NCBI GenBank assembly: GCA_016209155.1
Contig: JACQWU010000321.1
Coordinates: forward strand, 1-8,524
Reading direction: 5' to 3'
DNA from: Candidatus Desantisiibacteriota bacterium
GTDB lineage: Bacteria; JACRDZ01
Length of the DNA: 8,524 nt
Shown here: positions 5,961 to 8,524 of the stretch, one piece after another
Numbering within the stretch: position 1 is the first letter of the stretch
Layout: every line of letters begins with the position of its first letter
Program-made: the position numbers and the translations under genes
The notes under the pieces: model-generated
What the model was told of the DNA's origin: nothing
The model's database searches: none
What the model saw: the letters and a program-made list of their open reading frames with translations, nothing else

Positions 5961-7771
5961 GGGTGCCCCTTGCGGGTACCATAAATAAATAATATTGCGT
6001 GCGGGCAGGTGCAAGACCTGCCCCTACACTTATAGATTTGCCGCACACATAAACCCAATTCCTGCCTGATACAATATTTTGATATCATAACCATTCTGCC
6101 GTTCATATCAAGCCCTGATTCCGCGGCAGGTTCTATAACACTTGCATTATGCCTTGCATAAAAATTTTCAGCTTTTTTATTAAGTACATTGCCAAGATAG
6201 TTAATTGTTTTAAGCGGATAAGGAATAGTGTTTTTTATGATTTCAGCGGTTTTTAGCGGAAAATTTTTATTTCGAAGCTCCATCAGGTTATTTATAACTC
6301 CGCGCCTTAAATTATTTAAAATTGAAACAGGAATAAAATACATTTTATCTAAATTGATATTAACTTTTTTGCAGGTAAAAATAGTTTCTCCCAGTTTTAA
6401 AAGTTGTTTTTCAATTGTTTCCAGGGTAAAAGATTTATTTTCCGCAATTTTTTTTTCGCAAAGAATAGAATAATCAGCTTTATTTTCATCCTCATCAAGG
6501 GCTTCCAGATTAAATCCGTCTGATCGCATATTGAAATTTAGAGATATGGAAATACGGCGGTGGCATGGTATTTTTTCAAGCTGTTTTATGAATAACCGGT
6601 CAAGATTTCTATATATAATAGTACCTTTTTCAATATAATTCATTTTATCGGGATAAATTAAATTATTTTGCACTTTATTTATTGTAGTACCTTTTAAATT
6701 TTTTGCTGAATCAAAAAAACAAATCCCATCACCATTTTCAAGTGCTCTACCGGAAGATATTATAAAAAAATTTTTATCAATACCTTTAACTGTTCCTATT
6801 TGTTCCCCGGTTGATTTAGGAGTATTAATTGAAGCAAGATCACCTTTTTTGCCGCATAAACCATAATCCGTGTAACTGCGGTTAAAAGTTTTATAAGGCT
6901 CCGGAGTGAAATTAAAGAAAGTTTTTCCGGATGAGCTTTTTAGCATTTTTTTATTTTCTAAAATTTTGTCCAGCTTCATACGATAGAAACCGATAATATT
7001 TACAACATATGCCAGGTCTTTCAGTCTTCCTTCGATTTTAAAAGATGTTATCCCCGCATCGATCAATTCATCCAGATATTCTGAACGATTAAGGTCATGC
7101 AGGGATAAGAGATACTTATTTTTAACAAGTATTTTTCCGCTTGTATCGCGAAGATGATATTTGCGCCGGCAGGGTTGTGCGCATCTGCCTCTGTTCCCGC
7201 TTCGTTTACCTATAGCATAGCTTAAATAACACCGGCCGCTTTCGCTTACACAAAGAGCCCCATGGACAAAACATTCAAGGTCAATTTTTGTTTTTGCTCT
7301 TATTTCTTTTATTTCTCTTAAAGTCAGCTCTCTCGGAAGTATCACACGCTGAAATCCGGTCTTTTCAAGAAACAGCACTTTTTCAATTGTATCCATATTC
7401 ATTTGTGTGCTGGCAAAAAGAGGTATAGGGGGAAGGTCAAGTTCAAGTAATCCAACATCTTGAATTATTAAAGCATCAACTCCGGCTTCATAGAGATTTT
7501 TAATAAGCAATAATGCCTGATTAAGCTCATCATCAAAAAGAATAGTATTTAAAGTCACATATACACGTGCATAAAATTTATGAGCATATGACACAAGCTT
7601 TGCAATATCATTGATACTATTCCCCGCGTTTTCCCGCGCTCCAAACTGCTCAGCGCTGATATAAACAGCATCAGCGCCGGAATTTATGGCAGCGATACCT
7701 GTTTCAGTGTTTTTTGCAGGAGCAAGGAGTTCAATTTTTTTTAAAATATTATTATTTGATAATATATCCAT
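5738..7771 (-). CDS. U32-family protein (RlhA/TrhP-like) with a replaced C-terminus
   Basis: The 677-codon frame starts at ATG 7771-7769. Residues 11-270 are a U32 catalytic domain: KKIELLAPAKN (11-21), GADAVYIS (33-40), and the U32 signature ECFVHGALCVSESGRCYLS (166-184), followed by GRCAQPC (195-201). Cysteines such as C174, C181, C197 and C201 are candidate iron-sulfur ligands. SLHDLNRSEYLDELIDAGIT (223-242) and SFKIEGRLK follow. Residues about 380-510 resemble the DUF3656 region of RlhA-type proteins. Characterised U32 proteins mostly act with iron-sulfur clusters in RNA or ubiquinone hydroxylation (RlhA, TrhP, UbiU/V); protease activity is doubtful. KYCIRQELGLC (565-575) is the start of the usual C-terminal segment, but from about residue 575 the frame is encoded by the repeat element, and from about 615 by the antisense of the Nudix gene. 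The normal tail, which in my recollection carries a second Cys motif, is missing. Activity may be lost or altered. The start lies eight nt after the upstream gene, with only a weak GGCGG site. Confidence 0.85.
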   Translation of the reverse strand: MDILSNNNILKKIELLAPAKNTETGIAAINSGADAVYISAEQFGARENAGNSINDIAKLVSYAHKFYARVYVTLNTILFDDELNQALLLIKNLYEAGVDALIIQDVGLLELDLPPIPLFASTQMNMDTIEKVLFLEKTGFQRVILPRELTLREIKEIRAKTKIDLECFVHGALCVSESGRCYLSYAIGKRSGNRGRCAQPCRRKYHLRDTSGKILVKNKYLLSLHDLNRSEYLDELIDAGITSFKIEGRLKDLAYVVNIIGFYRMKLDKILENKKMLKSSSGKTFFNFTPEPYKTFNRSYTDYGLCGKKGDLASINTPKSTGEQIGTVKGIDKNFFIISSGRALENGDGICFFDSAKNLKGTTINKVQNNLIYPDKMNYIEKGTIIYRNLDRLFIKQLEKIPCHRRISISLNFNMRSDGFNLEALDEDENKADYSILCEKKIAENKSFTLETIEKQLLKLGETIFTCKKVNINLDKMYFIPVSILNNLRRGVINNLMELRNKNFPLKTAEIIKNTIPYPLKTINYLGNVLNKKAENFYARHNASVIEPAAESGLDMNGRMVMISKYCIRQELGLCVRQIYKCRGRSCTCPHAILFIYGTRKGHPYRFIIGLVAHPNTEESILNSCSKLSLKIPFPRASFISFILHVRTSSISLLLKIISSSYMEKNVWTSSVSKEFE
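5962..5980. repeat. Hairpin of the left half-element
   Basis: GGTGCCC (5962-5968) pairs with GGGTACC (5974-5980) through seven pairs, one of them G-U, around loop CTTGC. It lies immediately after the Nudix stop codon. It has no T-tract, so it would be a poor intrinsic terminator but could block exonucleases. Confidence 0.7.
6003..6023. repeat. Hairpin of the right half-element
   Basis: GGGCAGGT (6003-6010) and ACCTGCCC (6016-6023) form a perfect eight-bp stem around loop GCAAG. The stem is nearly all G and C in otherwise AT-rich DNA. It lies inside the reading frame of the U32 protein on the minus strand. Confidence 0.85.
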
Positions 7772-7778
7772 TAAATAT

Positions 7779-8087
7779 TTAACCGCCGATAATTGTACAG
7801 TCCTCTTCCAATGCCTCGTATATCTCCCTGCGGGTTATCGGATATGTTATTGAATTCCAGCCATCCCCAAAATGATGGGACAATAGATTTAGAGCGCATG
7901 GATCATTTGTTTCAATAATAAAAAAAATTTTTAAAGGGAACGATCCTAATACTTCATAACGTTTAATCTCTTTGCATTTTTCATGAAAAACTCTGTCCTT
8001 ACCCTTTTTTATCCATTCTTTTCTCTCTTTTTTTATTTCATCCTGACTCGTATTTGCTTTAGCATCAAAAATTGAAATATAAAGCAT
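7779..8087 (-). CDS. Small conserved-looking protein of unknown function, DUF3303-like
   Basis: A 102-residue cytoplasmic protein beginning MLYISIFDAKANTSQDEI. The ATG at 8087-8085 has GGAGG six nt upstream, overlapping the end of acs, which decides the start; the open frame begins earlier at a TTG (8111) that would add eight residues made from the ribosome-binding site itself. The pattern is a beta strand (MLYISIFDA), a charged helix (about 14-37), strands around KRYEVLGSFPLKIFFIIET, then NDPCALNLLSHHFGDGWN and a final strand with TYPITRREIYEAL. This alternation resembles a ferredoxin-like alpha/beta fold of the DUF3303 or stress-responsive-barrel kind; that is a pattern judgement, not a match. 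It has no signal peptide or membrane segment. It sits one nt after acs and seven nt before the U32 gene, so it is co-transcribed and translationally coupled with acs. Confidence 0.75.
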   Translation of the reverse strand: MLYISIFDAKANTSQDEIKKERKEWIKKGKDRVFHEKCKEIKRYEVLGSFPLKIFFIIETNDPCALNLLSHHFGDGWNSITYPITRREIYEALEEDCTIIGG

Positions 8088-8088
8088 T

Positions 8089-8524
8089 TTATACCTCCTT
8101 TTTTCCTTCAATTAATTTTTCAATCACAGCGGGGTCGGCAAGTGTGGATGTATCTCCTATCTCGCCCAGTTTTCCCTCAACAATCTTTCTTAATATCCTC
8201 CGCATGATTTTCCCGCTTCTGGTTTTTGGTAATCCGTCGGTAAATTGAATTATATCCGGGGTAGCTATGGGACCTATATCTTTTCTAACCTGCATTATCA
8301 GCTCTTTTTCAAGTGCCGGAGTTTTTTCTACGCCGTTTTTTAGAGTAACAAAAGCATATATCCCCTGTCCCTTAATATCATGAGGAAATCCTACAACTGC
8401 CGCTTCCGCAACATTTTTATCCGCAACAAGAGCACTTTCTATTTCTGCCGTTCCAAGTCTGTGTCCTGAAACATTTATAACATCATCGATACGTCCGAAT
8501 ATTTTGAAATCTCCATCCCTGTCA
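8089..8524 (-). CDS. acs: Acetyl-CoA synthetase, AMP-forming (C-terminal part only)
   Basis: The 3' end of acs, about 145 codons, entering from the right edge and ending at TAA 8091-8089. Acs converts acetate, ATP and CoA to acetyl-CoA, AMP and PPi. The visible part is the end of the N-domain, the hinge and the mobile C-domain: [66 protein letters not shown] and [17 protein letters not shown]. The A10-type motif [11 protein letters not shown] contains the catalytic lysine that in Salmonella Acs is inactivated by acetylation (Lys609), so post-translational control is possible. The C-terminus ([16 protein letters not shown]) is typical of true Acs rather than other acyl-CoA ligases. It heads the visible operon with the 102-residue protein and the U32 gene. 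Its frame is open to the edge, well beyond the internal ATG at 8295. Confidence 0.95.
   Translation of the reverse strand, partial: DRDGDFKIFGRIDDVINVSGHRLGTAEIESALVADKNVAEAAVVGFPHDIKGQGIYAFVTLKNGVEKTPALEKELIMQVRKDIGPIATPDIIQFTDGLPKTRSGKIMRRILRKIVEGKLGEIGDTSTLADPAVIEKLIEGKKEV

Larger units (their letters stand above)
5930..6050. repeat. GC-rich palindromic interspersed element (BIME/MITE-like)
   Basis: The core (5956-6028) begins TGTAGGGG and ends with its exact inverse CCCCTACA. Each half holds a hairpin, one with loop CTTGC and one with the complementary loop GCAAG, so the two halves are diverged inverted copies of one unit. The similarity extends outward: ATGTGCGAC (5930-5938) and its inverted partner ATGTGTGCGGC (6050-6040) precede similar AATC and ATAA blocks. 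The G+C content is far above the flanks. No transposase is encoded. This looks like two head-to-head REP-type units or a small non-autonomous element. Other genomic copies cannot be seen from this window. Confidence 0.75.

Noticed and set aside
5742-6014. Minus-strand 90-codon frame across the repeat element and the Nudix antisense
   Set aside because: It is a shadow of the Nudix gene and of the repeat, with no ribosome-binding site and no recognisable domain.
5956-6028. Reading the hairpin pair as a CRISPR fragment or an attachment site
   Set aside because: The units are inverted rather than direct repeats, there is no spacer series, no cas or integrase gene, and no tRNA nearby.
6228-6473. 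Plus-strand 81-codon frame
   Set aside because: It is antisense to the DUF3656-like part of the U32 gene.
8089-8295. Separate 68-residue gene beginning at the ATG at 8295
   Set aside because: The frame continues without a stop to the right edge and encodes the continuous acetyl-CoA synthetase C-terminal region, so the ATG is internal.

Overview
The window is AT-rich (roughly one third G+C by eye), densely coded bacterial DNA. The genes are recognisable housekeeping genes, with strong Shine-Dalgarno sites in places and consensus-like sigma70 promoters. The lipoprotein signal, AMP-forming acetyl-CoA synthetase, short MetF and scattered GC-rich palindromic repeats would suit an uncultivated AT-rich lineage or a low-GC anaerobe. 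Nothing here fixes the taxon.

Layout. (1) 1-3498, minus strand: a tight operon of a lipoprotein with an alpha/beta-hydrolase fold, then recG 16 nt downstream, then a gene of which only the first 25 codons are in the window. Its promoter region carries a 20-bp near-palindrome. (2) 3499-3952: an AT-rich gap with no convincing gene, a 63-codon open stretch that may be a gene remnant, and a strong bidirectional terminator. (3) 3953-4308, minus strand: a cold-shock protein gene with a near-consensus promoter, a leader of about 120 nt and an excellent ribosome-binding site. (4) 4373-5299, minus strand: metF, probably starting at TTG, with a perfect 11-bp inverted repeat at the predicted 5' end of its mRNA. 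(5) 5421-5960, plus strand: a Nudix hydrolase divergent from metF, apparently leaderless. (6) 5738-8524, minus strand: an operon of acetyl-CoA synthetase (3' part only), a 102-residue protein of unknown function and a U32-family protein.

The most unusual spot is 5930-6050. A GC-rich element built of two inverted, related hairpin halves sits where the convergent Nudix and U32 genes meet. It supplies the stop codon and probably the last nine residues of the Nudix protein. It also appears to have replaced the normal end of the U32 protein: that frame runs through the element and 223 bp into the antisense strand of the Nudix gene.

I see no multi-gene defence, mobile or biosynthetic system. The genes concern DNA repair and replication restart (recG), one-carbon metabolism (metF), acetate activation (acs), a probable RNA-modification-type U32 protein and cold-shock RNA chaperoning. 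The noteworthy features are mostly regulatory and structural.
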